Shown: positions 7,666 to 17,348, counted from the stretch's first letter. The stretch is DNA of 64,000 nt from an uncultured Clostridia bacterium (GCA_947631765.1 CANRMP010000001.1:62001-126000), one strand, 5' to 3'. Notes: generated by a model from the sequence alone, not told the origin. Numbers and translations: made by a program.

Positions 7666-10101
7666 TCAAAGGTCGCGGCTTTTTTTGTTTATTATTACAA
7701 AATCGGCGGCACCTTGGTCATAGTCGACAAGAATTTTGTCTCCCTCGCGGATGCTTTCGGCAAGCAGCTCGTCGGAGATTTTTTTCTTTATACTTGAGTT
7801 TATAAAGTGTTCGACGGTGCGCGCGCCCTGCTTTTTTCCGTATCCGAGGGCGCATACGGCGTCTATTGCAGCTTTACTTACCTCGGCTTCAATTCCGAAG
7901 TCCCGAAGCTCAAAGCAGAGCTTTTCAAGCTCTCTTTTTGATATTTCACGGGCGGCGTCGCTTGAAAGAGGTTCAAACACTATTATTTCATCCACTCTGT
8001 TAATAAGCTCGCTCTTAAAATGCTTTCTAAGCTCATCTCCGATTTTAGCGCTTTGGGTATTTGTCGTGCTTTCGGTTTGCGAAAAGCCGGTTATTTTTTC
8101 TCTCTCCCCTATGAAGTTCTGACCTATATTTGTGGTCATTATAATTATTGTGTTGGTAAAATCCACTCTTCTGCCCGAAGAATCGGTGAGCCTTCCCTCG
8201 TCCAAAATTTGAAGCAGCAGACTGCAAACATCAGGATGGGCTTTTTCTATTTCGTCAAAAAGCACTATTGAGTGCGGGCGTTTTCTCACCTTCTCGGTAA
8301 GTCTGCCCCCTTCGTCGTATCCTATATATCCCGGAGGGGAGCCGATAAGCGAGGAAACGCTGTGCTTTTCCATATATTCGGACATATCAAGACAGATAAG
8401 GGCGTTCTTGTCGCAATATATGAGCTTTGAAAGCTCCTTTGCGCTCTCTGTTTTGCCCACCCCCGAGGGTCCCGCAAAAATAAAGCTTGCCACCGGACGT
8501 TCGGGGTCTCTCAGCCCTAATCTGCCACGCCTGACGGCTCCCGCCAAGATATGCATTGCCGCCTTCTGACCGAATATCCTGCTGCAGAGCTCGGTTTCGA
8601 GATTTCTCAGCCTGTTCTTTTCATCACCCTCAATGCGACTTACCGGTATACCGGTCCACTCGGTGACAATTTGCGCAATATCCGTTTCGGTTACCTCAAG
8701 AGGACTGCGCTCAAGACTGCTCTTCCATTCCTCCTTTTCGCCCTTTATTTCATTGTTTATCTGCTCGTACTTGCCACGAAGCCGAGCAGCGCGCGAAAAA
8801 TCCTCAAGCTTAATCGAGTCCTCAAGCTCGGCGGATACTCTTTGCAGACTGCTTTCATGGCTGATGATATAATCCGGATAAGTCAGGCGGCTTATTCTTA
8901 CCTTTGCCGCCGCCTCGTCGATAAGGTCTATTGCTTTGTCCGGAAGAAATCTGTCGTTTATATACCGTGCGGAAAGCTTTGCCGCCGCCTTTATTGCATT
9001 TTCGGTGATTTTCAGTCTGTGATGCGCCTCGTACCTGTCTTTAAGCCCTTCAAGTATGGCTACAGTCTCGCCGACCGACGGCTCCTCCACAAGCAGGGAC
9101 TGAAAGCGGCGTTCAAGGGCGGCGTCCTTTTCGATTTTTCGGTATTCGTTTACAGTTGTTGCGCCTATTATCTGAATTTCACCGCGGGCGAGCATCGGTT
9201 TTAGTATGTTTGCCCCGTCTATTGCTCCTTCCGCGGCTCCCGCACCGATAAGGTTGTGTATTTCATCTATAAACAGGATTATATTCGCATCTCCCGTTAC
9301 CTCGTCGATAACCTGCTTTAAACGCTCCTCAAACTCTCCTCTGTATTTTGCTCCGGCAATAAGGGCGGCAAGGTCAAGTGCGTAAATCTGTTTTCCGATA
9401 AGATTTTCCGGTACTCGCTCTTCGGCGATTTTAAGCGCAAGTCCCTCGACGACCGCCGTCTTGCCCACTCCCGGCTCACCGATAAGGACAGGGTTGTTTT
9501 TGCTTCTTCGTGAAAGTATCTGAATTATACGTCCGGTTTCCTCATCCCTCCCGATGACCGGATCTATACGCCCCTTTGCTGCAAGCTCGGTAAGGTTCTT
9601 TCCGAACGCCCCGCTGCCAAGTCCCCGGGTCTTGGCTTTTTGAGCTTGAGCTTCGGTTGCCGGCGAAATATAGCCCGAGCAATAGCTTGTAAGCTGTGCA
9701 TTCAGACTTTCAAGAAAACAGCCCTGAGCGGCTATTATCTTTGCCCCCACGCACTCTTCTTCCTTAATGAGGGAAAGCAGAATGTGTTCGGTTGCCGCAA
9801 GTCTGCTTTTATACAGACCGGCAAGCTTATAGGAATTTTCGATTATGCTCTTGGTTTTGGGAGTCATATCCGAGGGAGAAATATCGGTTTTCACACCCTT
9901 TCCGGTGCTTTTTAGTATCATATCCCGACTTTTTTCAAAGTTCACTCCCGACATTGTCAGAAATTTATTTGCGGCGGTATCCGCTTGTGAAAGCAGACCG
10001 AGAAGAATATGCTCCGAGCCGATATAGGTGTGTCCCATTTCTTTTGCGTACGTGAGGGCGTTTGTAAGCGCATTGCAGGCGGACGTTGTAAATCTGTTCA
10101 T
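7666..10101 (-). CDS. clpC: ATP-dependent Clp protease ATPase subunit ClpC
   Basis: Hsp100 unfoldase of 811 residues that feeds substrates to ClpP. Two Clp-N repeats span about 1-140 (starting [13 protein letters not shown]). The first AAA+ module has Walker A GEPGVGKT at 208-215 and [15 protein letters not shown]-like coiled middle region ([20 protein letters not shown]) sets ClpC apart from ClpA and ClpB. The second module has GPSGVGKT near 544 and [14 protein letters not shown]. Unlike the Bacillus layout, ctsR, mcsA and mcsB are absent, and I see no CtsR-type operator in the 70 bases upstream. An IS30 element sits 20 bases after the stop. Confidence 0.96.
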   Translation of the reverse strand: MNRFTTSACNALTNALTYAKEMGHTYIGSEHILLGLLSQADTAANKFLTMSGVNFEKSRDMILKSTGKGVKTDISPSDMTPKTKSIIENSYKLAGLYKSRLAATEHILLSLIKEEECVGAKIIAAQGCFLESLNAQLTSYCSGYISPATEAQAQKAKTRGLGSGAFGKNLTELAAKGRIDPVIGRDEETGRIIQILSRRSKNNPVLIGEPGVGKTAVVEGLALKIAEERVPENLIGKQIYALDLAALIAGAKYRGEFEERLKQVIDEVTGDANIILFIDEIHNLIGAGAAEGAIDGANILKPMLARGEIQIIGATTVNEYRKIEKDAALERRFQSLLVEEPSVGETVAILEGLKDRYEAHHRLKITENAIKAAAKLSARYINDRFLPDKAIDLIDEAAAKVRISRLTYPDYIISHESSLQRVSAELEDSIKLEDFSRAARLRGKYEQINNEIKGEKEEWKSSLERSPLEVTETDIAQIVTEWTGIPVSRIEGDEKNRLRNLETELCSRIFGQKAAMHILAGAVRRGRLGLRDPERPVASFIFAGPSGVGKTESAKELSKLIYCDKNALICLDMSEYMEKHSVSSLIGSPPGYIGYDEGGRLTEKVRKRPHSIVLFDEIEKAHPDVCSLLLQILDEGRLTDSSGRRVDFTNTIIIMTTNIGQNFIGEREKITGFSQTESTTNTQSAKIGDELRKHFKSELINRVDEIIVFEPLSSDAAREISKRELEKLCFELRDFGIEAEVSKAAIDAVCALGYGKKQGARTVEHFINSSIKKKISDELLAESIREGDKILVDYDQGAADFVIINKKSRDL

Positions 10102-10173
10102 AAATGTAATTTCACCTTAAATTTATGAGAAAGTTTTGCTTTTTAGATTATTGCCTGTATTTTTTCTCCCGAT

Positions 10174-10692
10174 TCATTTTTTGGACGAGACATATTTGTT
10201 GTATGAGGAGGCTATTGCATTCCAGGTGTCTTTATCGACTCTGCCGTCGCTTGGCAGACCGTGTATTTCCTGAATGGCTTTAACGGCGTTTTCGGTGTTC
10301 TTGTCAAAGAACCCGTTAAGCTGCAAAGGGGCAAGGTCATAGGCGTCAAGCTCGTTTATCAGTATCTGAAGAAGAAGCACAAGGTCGCTGGTTTCTCCAA
10401 GGCAAACCGCATCCTCTGCCAAAAGTCTTTCAAAAGGATAAATTGGGGTGGTCTTTTCAAGCTTTTTAAGGCACGACTCTGCCATTTCGCTAAGCGCCGT
10501 CCATGTTTCAAAGTCGACAATTGCGCTTTCGGTGAGCCCCGCCATTTTCTGAAATTCCTTTACCGCCTCTTTTGTTTCAGTTCCGTATACTCCGTCCGGA
10601 ATTATACTTTTGTTTATGTAGCCGTTCTGATACAGAGTTCGAAGATTTTTCTGTATCTCCATGATGCTTTCTTTCCTGTCACTTGTATTCAT
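10174..10692 (-). CDS. two-repeat peptidoglycan-binding (PG_binding_1) protein
   Basis: Small protein of 172 residues made of two PG_binding_1 folds. The first (about 8-60) contains the motif DGVYGTETKEAVKEFQ and the second (about 105-165) the variant NGFFDKNTENAVKAIQEIHGL. No signal peptide or catalytic domain is visible. It is the last gene of a three-gene minus-strand cluster, 86 bases behind a larger PG-binding protein. Relatives sit in or on the spore envelope or bind wall, but the role here is inference. ATG at 10692 gives the whole first helix; an internal ATG at 10662 has an AGGAAAG site just upstream and cannot be ruled out. Confidence 0.8.
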   Translation of the reverse strand: MNTSDRKESIMEIQKNLRTLYQNGYINKSIIPDGVYGTETKEAVKEFQKMAGLTESAIVDFETWTALSEMAESCLKKLEKTTPIYPFERLLAEDAVCLGETSDLVLLLQILINELDAYDLAPLQLNGFFDKNTENAVKAIQEIHGLPSDGRVDKDTWNAIASSYNKYVSSKK

Positions 10693-10778
10693 AAGCGATT
10701 TATTAACGGTATCGGCAACCGTTTCCGACTCCTTTCGTTTGATTATAAATTTATAAATTATTACAGATATTTGCGCCG

Positions 10779-12182
10779 CTACTCGATGTTATATCCGGGA
10801 TACTGACCGACGCTTCTTTCCAGCCCCGCCACGATATCGTTATATACGTCCGCTATTTTGTTCCAGGTGGAAGCGGCGACTATACCGCTTACGTCAAGAC
10901 CGAAATATTCCTGAAACGCTCTTACCGCCTCGGCGGTGTTTGCATCGAACACGCCGTTGGGGTTTACCGAGGGGAGAAAGGGATAAGCTGTAGTTATGAC
11001 GTTAAGATATCCTTGAAGCAGTCTGACGTTTTCGTTTTCCGCGCCTTCGCTGAGTACGGTCCCGGGGAATGGTATCGCCTGACCTTCAGTGGTGGAGGAA
11101 ATAATTGTCCGAATAAAATCCGCGTATCGGTCATGAAGCGCATCCCATGTGACAAGATCCACCGCACCGGTCACCGGCAGACCGTACGTCTGCTGAAAGG
11201 ATGTCACCGAATTTTGCGTCTCGGGTCCGAAATATCCGTCAATAAGGGGCGGAGTGACGCTTCCTACAAATTCTGAAATAAGAGAGAGAAAATACTGAAT
11301 TGTCAACACATCCGCTCCCGTGCTTCCAAGCTCCACCTTGTCGGTGAACTGCTTTGAAATCTCATCATAACCGAGACTTTCGGAATAAAGCTCGTTTAGT
11401 CGCTTGACGCCGTTATAATAATACTGTATTCTGTACCATGTGGCGTTTCCCACAATGCCGTCCTGCGTGAGATTGAATATCTCCTGAAATTTTTTGACCG
11501 CGCGCTCCGTTTCCTCTCCGAAAACTCCGTCTATGGGGTAAATTTTCGGTATGGCGGGGAAGTTTTGAGATATTCTGTTAAGGCGAATCTGCAAGGTGCG
11601 AACCTCGTTTCCTACCGAACCGAGCGAGAGCAGCACGGGCGGCAGGCTTGCCTGAGGCGAGTTTACCGGAACGTTGGTTACCAAGTCAATATCATCTCCG
11701 TAATAGTTTGTGAGTATGTCATATGCGCCAAGCCCCTTGTTTGCAAGCTCCACCGAGCCCCATTGGGAAAGACCGTCGCAGGTGGTGTTTATTCCGTCGC
11801 AGTAGACGGCGTAAAGGGGAATTACCGTGTCGCGGCGGCTGATATAGCTGTTGAATATTTCATCGACTATCTGAGAAATGTTTTCAAACACCTCTCTGCC
11901 GTATACAAAGGACTGATCGTACGCCGTGACGTTGGTTATATCAAAATCATAGCCCTGAGAGCGGTAGAATTCGGTGTATATTTTGTTGAGCGCAAAGCTT
12001 ATCTGGGCGTAAATGTTTGCGCGTATGGCGCTTTCAGGCCAAGTCGGGTATATCTCGCTCGAGGCAACGTTTTTTATGTAGTCGGGAAAGCTCACCGTGA
12101 CGTTTTGCGCGTTTGAATCGGGCGCGCCGAGATGTACCGTGATAAATTCGGGGATATACGGAAGATAAGCCTGCTCGTTCAT
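10779..12182 (-). CDS. SpoIID-like / multi-repeat peptidoglycan-binding protein
   Basis: Protein of 467 residues. Residues 1 to about 170 resemble the SpoIID/LytB-type domain: AIRANIYAQISFALNKIYTE, then TNVTAYDQSF, then YCDGINTTCDGLSQWGS and LANKGLGAYDILTNYYG. Three PG_binding_1 repeats follow, each with a DGxFGxxT-type turn (IDGVFGEETERAVKKFQ, IDGYFGPETQNSVTSFQ, PNGVFDANTAEAVRAFQ). SpoIID is a lytic transglycosylase needed for forespore engulfment; whether this protein keeps activity is unknown. It has no signal peptide. The start overlaps the stop of the upstream gene by four bases. Confidence 0.85.
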   Translation of the reverse strand: MNEQAYLPYIPEFITVHLGAPDSNAQNVTVSFPDYIKNVASSEIYPTWPESAIRANIYAQISFALNKIYTEFYRSQGYDFDITNVTAYDQSFVYGREVFENISQIVDEIFNSYISRRDTVIPLYAVYCDGINTTCDGLSQWGSVELANKGLGAYDILTNYYGDDIDLVTNVPVNSPQASLPPVLLSLGSVGNEVRTLQIRLNRISQNFPAIPKIYPIDGVFGEETERAVKKFQEIFNLTQDGIVGNATWYRIQYYYNGVKRLNELYSESLGYDEISKQFTDKVELGSTGADVLTIQYFLSLISEFVGSVTPPLIDGYFGPETQNSVTSFQQTYGLPVTGAVDLVTWDALHDRYADFIRTIISSTTEGQAIPFPGTVLSEGAENENVRLLQGYLNVITTAYPFLPSVNPNGVFDANTAEAVRAFQEYFGLDVSGIVAASTWNKIADVYNDIVAGLERSVGQYPGYNIE

Positions 12183-12580
12183 AGGTCGCTCGGCTCGCTT
12201 TCGTAAAAGATTGTGTCGTTGTCCTGAATTTGCGCTCTTTCGTCTGAGGGAATAAGAGCCATCTGCTGTAGTGTCACAACTCCCGGAAATATCGGCACGT
12301 TAATGTATTCATTGCTGTAATATCCCTCTTTTTCACCTTCTATCACAACCGTTGCATACGGCGTTTGCTCCGAGGGCGAGAGGGAAAGACTGATGTTTGG
12401 CGTCGCAACGGGAATCTTTTCCGTTCTTCCGCTCCTGTCCGTGCGAGCCACTTTGTAAAGAGTCGTGTTATTACCGTCGGTAACGCTTATTGTTATAAGG
12501 GCGTTTTCAATGGGAATAAGTCCGTCCGCCGTTACGGCGTTTACAATAAGATATCCGACGCTTGACTGACTGTCGTTCAT
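12179..12580 (-). CDS. small beta-sandwich (carboxypeptidase-regulatory-like) protein
   Basis: Protein of 133 residues, first gene of the cell-wall cluster, with a strong GGAGG site 12 bases before the ATG. The pattern GYLIVNAVTADGLIPIENALITIS, then TDRSGRTEKIPV, then YATVVIEGEKEGYYSNEYINVPIFPGVVT resembles the carboxypeptidase-regulatory-like beta-sandwich fold. No signal peptide is present. Its ATGA overlap with the SpoIID-like gene suggests fixed stoichiometry, possibly a structural partner on the wall or spore surface. Function is inference from context. Confidence 0.7.
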   Translation of the reverse strand: MNDSQSSVGYLIVNAVTADGLIPIENALITISVTDGNNTTLYKVARTDRSGRTEKIPVATPNISLSLSPSEQTPYATVVIEGEKEGYYSNEYINVPIFPGVVTLQQMALIPSDERAQIQDNDTIFYESEPSDL

Positions 12581-12851
12581 TTATAAGTATTCCTCCAAAG
12601 GCTTTTTAACATTATATGAACCAGGCCCGCACTTGATACAAATTCGGTAAAGACTAAAGGCGGAAGATCTATTAGGCAAGCATGGTAAAAATATGATATA
12701 TCAAAATGCGTACGGGAAGAAAGCTATGCGTTGGCGATAGATTTCTTCATATTCATTAATAAAAAAGCAAAATACGCATAAGGAATTTTACGTCTTTAGC
12801 CGTATAATAAGTGAAGGGAACAGACATGTTCCCGAAATTCGGAGGAAAAAC
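12581..12851. promoter_or_regulatory. intergenic region with -10-like box and inverted repeat before the sigma/serpin relic
   Basis: No gene is supported here. Facing the relic on the plus strand are TATAAT at 12803-12808, a perfect 7-bp inverted repeat GGGAACA-GACA-TGTTCCC at 12816-12833, and a GGAGG ribosome site at 12841-12845 placed six bases before the ATG at 12852. No convincing -35 box was found. The intact ribosome site shows that the relic retained the expression start of the former sigma-factor gene. Confidence 0.5.
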
Positions 12852-12983
12852 ATGGATAACGGCGCCTGTAGCTAACGCCGTTTCCTTGACGGTGACGAAA
12901 GTGCTTTTGACGAACTCATGAAGGCATATTTTCAAAGCTTGGTTTTCTTTATTGACCGCTATGTGCATGATACCTACGCCGCG
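12852..12983 (+). pseudogene. remnant of an ECF sigma-factor gene (N-terminus)
   Basis: Starting at ATG 12852 behind a GGAGG site, the reading is MDNGACS, then a stop TAA (12873-12875), then RRFLDGDESAFDELMKAYFQ and SLVFFIDRYVHDTYAA. This looks like the start of a clostridial ECF-type RNA polymerase sigma factor (region 2.1-2.2, normally continuing AEDIA); the stop would be a Tyr codon in an intact copy. The sigma homology ends at about 12983, where the same frame passes straight into a serpin. Regions 2.3 to 4 are missing. The identification rests on pattern recognition of a short segment. Confidence 0.6.
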
Positions 12984-14069
12984 GCGGATTTTGCTGTCCG
13001 ACTCTTTAAAGCTTGCGCCAAAAAAAGGAGAAAACACACTTCTTTCGCCGCTGACCGTGCTTTCGGCACTTGCAATGACGGCAAACGGCGCCGTGGGCGA
13101 GACGCGCTCTCAAATGGAAGCGGCGCTCGGAATGTCGGTCGAGGAACTGAATTTGTATCTCTACACCTATATAAAAAATCTTCCGCAACAGGAAAAGGCA
13201 AAGCTCAGTCTTGCAAATTCCATTTGGTTTACCGACGACGAGGGCTTTACCGTGAACCGAGATCTTTTGCAGATAAACGCGAATTATTACGGCGCGGATA
13301 TCTACAAGGCGCCCTTTAACAGCCGGACCTGCAAGGACATAAATAACTGGGTCAAGCAGAAAACAAATCAAATGATCCCCAAAATTCTCAAAGATATTTC
13401 ACCGGATGCCGTAATGTATCTTGTAAACGCTTTGCGTTTGAGGGCGAATGGTATGAAGCTTATGAAAAGACTCAAGTAAAAGACGGCGTCTTCAAAAAAG
13501 AGGACGGAAGCGAACAAAATGTTGAGTTCATGTACGGCACCGAATCAAGCTATCATGAAAATGAAAATGCAACAGGTTTTATTAAATATTACAAGGGAAG
13601 AGAATACGCTTTTGCCGCACTTCTGCCCAAGGACGGCGTCACTTTGACGGAGCTTACTGAGTCTCTGAGCGGGGAAAGCTTGCATAAGCTCCTGCAAAAT
13701 CCGGTCGACCTCTCGTTTTATACGTCTATCCCGAAATTCGAAACCGGATATGACGTGGAAATGTCGGATATTTTGAAGGGAATGGGAATGACAGATGCAT
13801 TTTATCCCGATTTGGTGAATTTTAAGGATATCGGCTCCTCAACGGGAGAAAATTTTTTTATAAGTAGTGTTTTGCACAAGACCTTTCTAACAATGGGTGA
13901 AAAAGGGACAAAAGCGGGAGCCGCAACCGTAATTGGAATGAGCAATGGAGGAGCCGAGCCGGAGGAAGCAAAAGAGGTTCATCTTGACAGACCGTTTGTC
14001 TATATGCTGATCGATACAAAAAACTGTGTGCCGCTTTTTATCGGTTCCATGACCGACCCCTCGGCGTAA
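12984..14069 (+). pseudogene. serpin (serine protease inhibitor), frameshifted and lacking its N-terminus
   Basis: Serpin fold: ADFAVRLFKACAK (helix A), GENTLLSPLTVLSALAMTANGA, GETRSQMEAALG, FYTSIPKFETGYDVEMSDIL and the C-terminal block LDRPFVYMLIDTKNCVPLFIG. The hinge before the reactive loop reads LTMGEKGTKAGAATV. Two indels break the frame: seven A at 13020-13026 where six restore AKKGEN, and three T at 13431-13433 where four restore VNAFAFEGEWYEAY. They cancel, so the second half returns to the first frame. No signal peptide remains because the 5' end is replaced by sigma-factor sequence. Gut bacterial serpins usually act outside the cell on host or microbial proteases; this copy is probably dead. 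Confidence 0.85.
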
Positions 14070-14096
14070 ATTTTATAAATTCAAGAGTCGGCGTCG

Positions 14097-14135
14097 GCGC
14101 CTGTTTTCGACATTAGAAAACAGGCGCTTTGTGTT
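14097..14135 (+). terminator. intrinsic terminator behind the serpin relic
   Basis: Perfect 12-bp stem GCGCCTGTTTTC/GAAAACAGGCGC (14097-14108 and 14116-14127) with loop GACATTA, followed by a T-rich tract. Confidence 0.8.
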
Positions 14136-14154
14136 TTTTATTTTAAAGCGCGTA

Positions 14155-14189
14155 AAAAAGAAAAAAGCCGCCGCGCTTTACGCGCGGCG
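14155..14189 (-). terminator. intrinsic terminator of gap
   Basis: Read on the minus strand, CGCCGCGC-GTAAA-GCGCGGCG is followed by GC and two T6 runs (the A-tracts at 14155-14166 on the plus strand). It lies 22 bases behind the gap stop codon. Confidence 0.85.
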
Positions 14190-14210
14190 ACCTGTAGAGC
14201 CTGTTTAAAA

Positions 14211-15227
14211 TTACTTAAGCTCTGCGAAGTATTTGATGGTGCGAACCATCTGGCTTGTGTAGCTGTTCTCGTTGTCGTACCAGGAAACGACCTGTACCTG
14301 ATATGTGTCGTCGTCAATCTTTGCGACCATTGTCTGGGTTGCGTCAAAGAGTGAGCCGTAGGTCATGCCGATAACGTCGGAGGAAACAATCTCGTCGGTG
14401 TTGTAGCCGAAGGATTCGTTTGAAGCTGCCTTCATTGCGGCGTTGATTCCCTCAACGGTGATGTCCTTGCCGGAGACAACTGCGACAAGAATCGTTGTTG
14501 AGCCTGTGCATGTGGGAACTCTCTGAGCGGAGCCGATAAGCTTCTTGTTAAGCTCGGGGATAACAAGGCCTATTGCCTTTGCGGCGCCTGTCGAGTTGGG
14601 GACAATGTTCTGAGCGCCTGCGCGCGCACGTCTGAGATCGCCCTTTCTGTGGGGACCGTCAAGAATCATCTGGTCGCCTGTGTAAGCGTGGACTGTGGTC
14701 ATAATTCCGCTCTTTATCGGTGCATAGTCGTTAAGAGCCTTTGCCATGGGAGCGAGGCAGTTTGTTGTGCAGGATGCGGCGGAAATGATTTGATCCTCGG
14801 GTGTAAGGGTCTTTTCGTTTACGCTGTAAACAATGGTCTTGAGGTCATTTCCGGCGGGAGCGGAAATAACAACCTTCTTTGCGCCGGCGTTAATGTGAGC
14901 CATTGACTTCTCCTTTGAGGTGTAGAAGCCTGTGCACTCAAGAACAACGTCGACGTCAAGAGCCTTCCAGGGGCAGTTTGCGGCGTCCTTTTCGGCATAG
15001 ATCTTAATTGTCTTGCCGTTAACCGTGATGCTGTCCTCTCCGGCGCTTACCGTGTCCGCAAGAGCGTACTTACCCTGAGCGGAGTCGTATTTGAGAAGGT
15101 GAGCGAGCATTTTGGGGCTTGTGAGGTCGTTGATGGCGACGACTTCGTAGCCCTCGGCGCCAAACATCTGTCTGAATGCGAGGCGACCGATACGACCGAA
15201 GCCGTTAATTGCAACTTTAACTGACAT
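14211..15227 (-). CDS. gap: glyceraldehyde-3-phosphate dehydrogenase (type I)
   Basis: Glycolytic GAPDH of 338 residues: NAD-binding start [18 protein letters not shown], catalytic Cys in [13 protein letters not shown] near residue 150, [12 protein letters not shown] and the C-terminal [13 protein letters not shown]. It converts glyceraldehyde-3-phosphate, phosphate and NAD+ to 1,3-bisphosphoglycerate. The start at 15227 (MSVKVAIN) is chosen over an upstream in-frame ATG because GGAGGAATTCAAA precedes it. The gene stands alone, with its own promoter and terminator and no pgk, tpi or cggR beside it, unlike the usual gapA operon. Confidence 0.97.
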   Translation of the reverse strand: MSVKVAINGFGRIGRLAFRQMFGAEGYEVVAINDLTSPKMLAHLLKYDSAQGKYALADTVSAGEDSITVNGKTIKIYAEKDAANCPWKALDVDVVLECTGFYTSKEKSMAHINAGAKKVVISAPAGNDLKTIVYSVNEKTLTPEDQIISAASCTTNCLAPMAKALNDYAPIKSGIMTTVHAYTGDQMILDGPHRKGDLRRARAGAQNIVPNSTGAAKAIGLVIPELNKKLIGSAQRVPTCTGSTTILVAVVSGKDITVEGINAAMKAASNESFGYNTDEIVSSDVIGMTYGSLFDATQTMVAKIDDDTYQVQVVSWYDNENSYTSQMVRTIKYFAELK

Positions 15228-15267
15228 TTTGAATTCCTCCGAAAACAAATAAAATTTTTACTCCTAT

Positions 15268-15296
15268 ATTTTACAACAAAACTTGCAAATATTCAA
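15268..15296 (-). promoter_or_regulatory. sigma-A promoter for gap
   Basis: On the minus strand, TTGAAT (15291-15296) and TAAAAT (15268-15273) are separated by 17 bases, about 40 bases upstream of the gap start. Confidence 0.7.
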
Positions 15297-15408
15297 GAGC
15301 TTTTGGCGATTTTTTTAAACTTGTTGCATTTCTGACAAAAATATTTCCTCATATTAACCTTTTGGTATGTACATTTACTTAATAATTAACAGAAAATTAA
15401 CAAACATG

Positions 15409-15417
15409 TGTTATAAT
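15409..15417 (+). promoter_or_regulatory. extended -10 promoter element
   Basis: TGTTATAAT, a TG-N-TATAAT extended -10 box, 31 bases before the next start codon; no good -35 box is visible at 16-18 bases, which an extended -10 can tolerate. Confidence 0.55.
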
Positions 15418-15448
15418 TATAGTATCAAAACGAAAAAAGGTAAGAACG

Positions 15449-16537
15449 ATGAACTATTTGTCAAGCCTTGGATCACTGGACGACCTTTCAACTCCCGTCA
15501 TAATATGCGACAACAGGGGAATTGTCACCTACAAAAACAAAATGGCAATGAGGGAGATACGTCTGCCAAGAAGGAACACTCATATAGAAAGGCATGTTCT
15601 GCAAGCCGATAAAGCCGCCTTTTTAAGTATCGGCAAGAGCCGCAACGCATGTGTTGTGGGTATCGACACCGGCGACCGCCCCGCACGGGCATTTGTCGTG
15701 CCCTATTTGCGGTCGGGTACGCCGTGCACTCTTTGGGTATTTGTCTCGGTAATTCAAGTTTTCTCAACAAACAGATATACGTATCTTATCGAAAACGATA
15801 TCACCTGCGTGGCAAGCCAGATTTGCAAGCTTGTCAAAAGCATTGACGAAAATTCCACGGCTGTTAAGAGCAAAAGCAGCAATACCTTCGGTATACGGAT
15901 GCTTGAAAAAATCAAAAAGGTAATTTCGTATATCTTTTACAACAGCGACGATATTTACATTTCACTCGAAAAATGCGTAAACATGCTTGTCAAAGCGACA
16001 GACCTGACCTTTAAAAAATTCGGCTACAATATAAATTACAGCATTGCCGGAGGCCTCGAAATCGGCGCGAATTATATTGATATGCGTTCCCTTTCTCTGG
16101 TGTTTTTTCATCTCATGGCGTTCTTTGCGGAATGCGGTGCCGAAAGGAGTATGAACGTTGTAATCTCCTCTTTTGAAAGCAAGATGGATATAAAGCTCAC
16201 CTTAACTCTGCCTTATCCGCCCTTTTACGGAGAGGGCAACGACCCCATGGTGCTTGCCGGGCTTTCTCCGAAGAACACCGTCGACGTTATTATTTTCAGC
16301 CGCCTGTGCGAGGTGAAAAATTACCAATTCTCATACTGTATAAATGAGGATCACCTCAACAACATGACGGTCTATATCGACGTTCCGCTGAAAAAAAGAG
16401 CAAAGCTGCGCGATCTTTATTTCGCAAAACAGCTTTCCTCTTTGGACGAAACCGTGCTTTTCGGCGATATCGTTGCGCATTACCTCAATATGCTTAAATA
16501 CAGAAATTTTAATCCGGAGGATATCAGTCTTGAATGA
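15449..16537 (+). CDS. PAS-like protein with degenerate sensor-kinase-like C-terminus
   Basis: Protein of 362 residues without membrane segments, so probably cytosolic. Residues 1-110 look like a PAS sensor fold (LSTPVIICDNRGIVTYKNKMAMREI). The rest resembles the dimerisation and ATPase regions of a histidine kinase in secondary-structure pattern (RMLEKIKKVISYIFYNSD, later LSLVFFHLMAFFAECGAE) but lacks the phospho-acceptor His and clear N, G1 and G2 boxes. No response regulator is adjacent. It sits in a tract of decaying genes yet is intact over its length. Function is unknown; a sensory or scaffold role is inference. Confidence 0.6.
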   Translation: MNYLSSLGSLDDLSTPVIICDNRGIVTYKNKMAMREIRLPRRNTHIERHVLQADKAAFLSIGKSRNACVVGIDTGDRPARAFVVPYLRSGTPCTLWVFVSVIQVFSTNRYTYLIENDITCVASQICKLVKSIDENSTAVKSKSSNTFGIRMLEKIKKVISYIFYNSDDIYISLEKCVNMLVKATDLTFKKFGYNINYSIAGGLEIGANYIDMRSLSLVFFHLMAFFAECGAERSMNVVISSFESKMDIKLTLTLPYPPFYGEGNDPMVLAGLSPKNTVDVIIFSRLCEVKNYQFSYCINEDHLNNMTVYIDVPLKKRAKLRDLYFAKQLSSLDETVLFGDIVAHYLNMLKYRNFNPEDISLE

Positions 16538-16571
16538 AACAAAAATAATTCTGTTTTAAATAAAAGAGAAC

Positions 16572-17318
16572 ATGAAACGCATATTAACATATTAATATTA
16601 CTGCTGATTGCCGTAATGTGTACGGCACTTTTGCCCTGCCTGTGGCGGCAACCTCGGACGACTCACTGCAGGTAAGCTCAAAAGAAAAGTCGTATTTAAA
16701 TGTATCTGCCGGTGATACGGTTGTGAAATTGTTCAACGGCGCTTTTATGCATAGCTTTGCAGAACAAAAAGATATCGCAAGCATGGTAGAAGAAGCGATA
16801 GAAACAGAATATTTGGTAGTTACGCTATCGGAGAGGTCTGTTATTTTCATTATTATGACGGAAAAATGACTCAAATAGAGTACGGAATATCGGATTGGAG
16901 CGATTTTTACAAATACGCGGTATCTCAAAATAAAGTTTTCGGTTCATTTGTGAAAGTCAACGCAGTATACTGCTTGTACGGAGAGCCCTCTCACGACGGA
17001 GTGTATATTTACTATGATACCGACGATGGACAATATGTCTTATACAAAAGCCATTTAAGTGCCGAAAAAACTTATCTATTCCCCATTTCGGATTTTTATG
17101 AGTTTTCAGAGGAAGTAAATAACGAACGCCGAGCGAAAAAAGATCTTATTATCGGATTCCCTTCTTCGATTGAAGAACTGTGTGATGTGGAAGATTACGT
17201 ATTAAAACCGAAAATCGACTTTTATTTTATGACTATTGCAATTATTGTTGCTTTTGTGCTTGGCGCAGTCGGGGGAGTGTTGTTATTACGTCGACGCAAA
17301 ACAAGGAAGTCCTTGTAA
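16572..17318 (+). pseudogene. secreted, C-terminally anchored membrane protein broken by three frameshifts
   Basis: From ATG 16572 the pieces read MKRILT, then signal-peptide-like ILILLLIAVMCTALF, ALPVAATSDDSLQVSSKEKS, and after further shifts YAIGEVCYFHYYDGKMTQIE to a C-terminal helix (FYFMTIAIIVAFVLGAVGGV) and RRRKTRKSL. Three single-base losses restore one frame: near 16589 (ACATATTA for ACAATATTA), in the T-run near 16626-16630, and near 16816 (TTGG for TTTGG). The layout is a lipid-free exported protein with a single anchor and short basic tail. I do not recognise the family. True decay is more likely than base-calling error because essential genes nearby are intact. Confidence 0.65.
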
Positions 17319-17348
17319 TTCCCGCGTTGACTTTTTGAGAGAGATTTT

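Noticed and set aside
8551..9204. 217-codon frame antisense to clpC
   Set aside because: It lies wholly inside the conserved AAA+ coding sequence and looks like codon-bias shadow.
12814..12835. LexA/SOS box from the GGGAACA...TGTTCCC palindrome
   Set aside because: The gap between GAAC and GTTC is six bases; the Gram-positive SOS box needs four.
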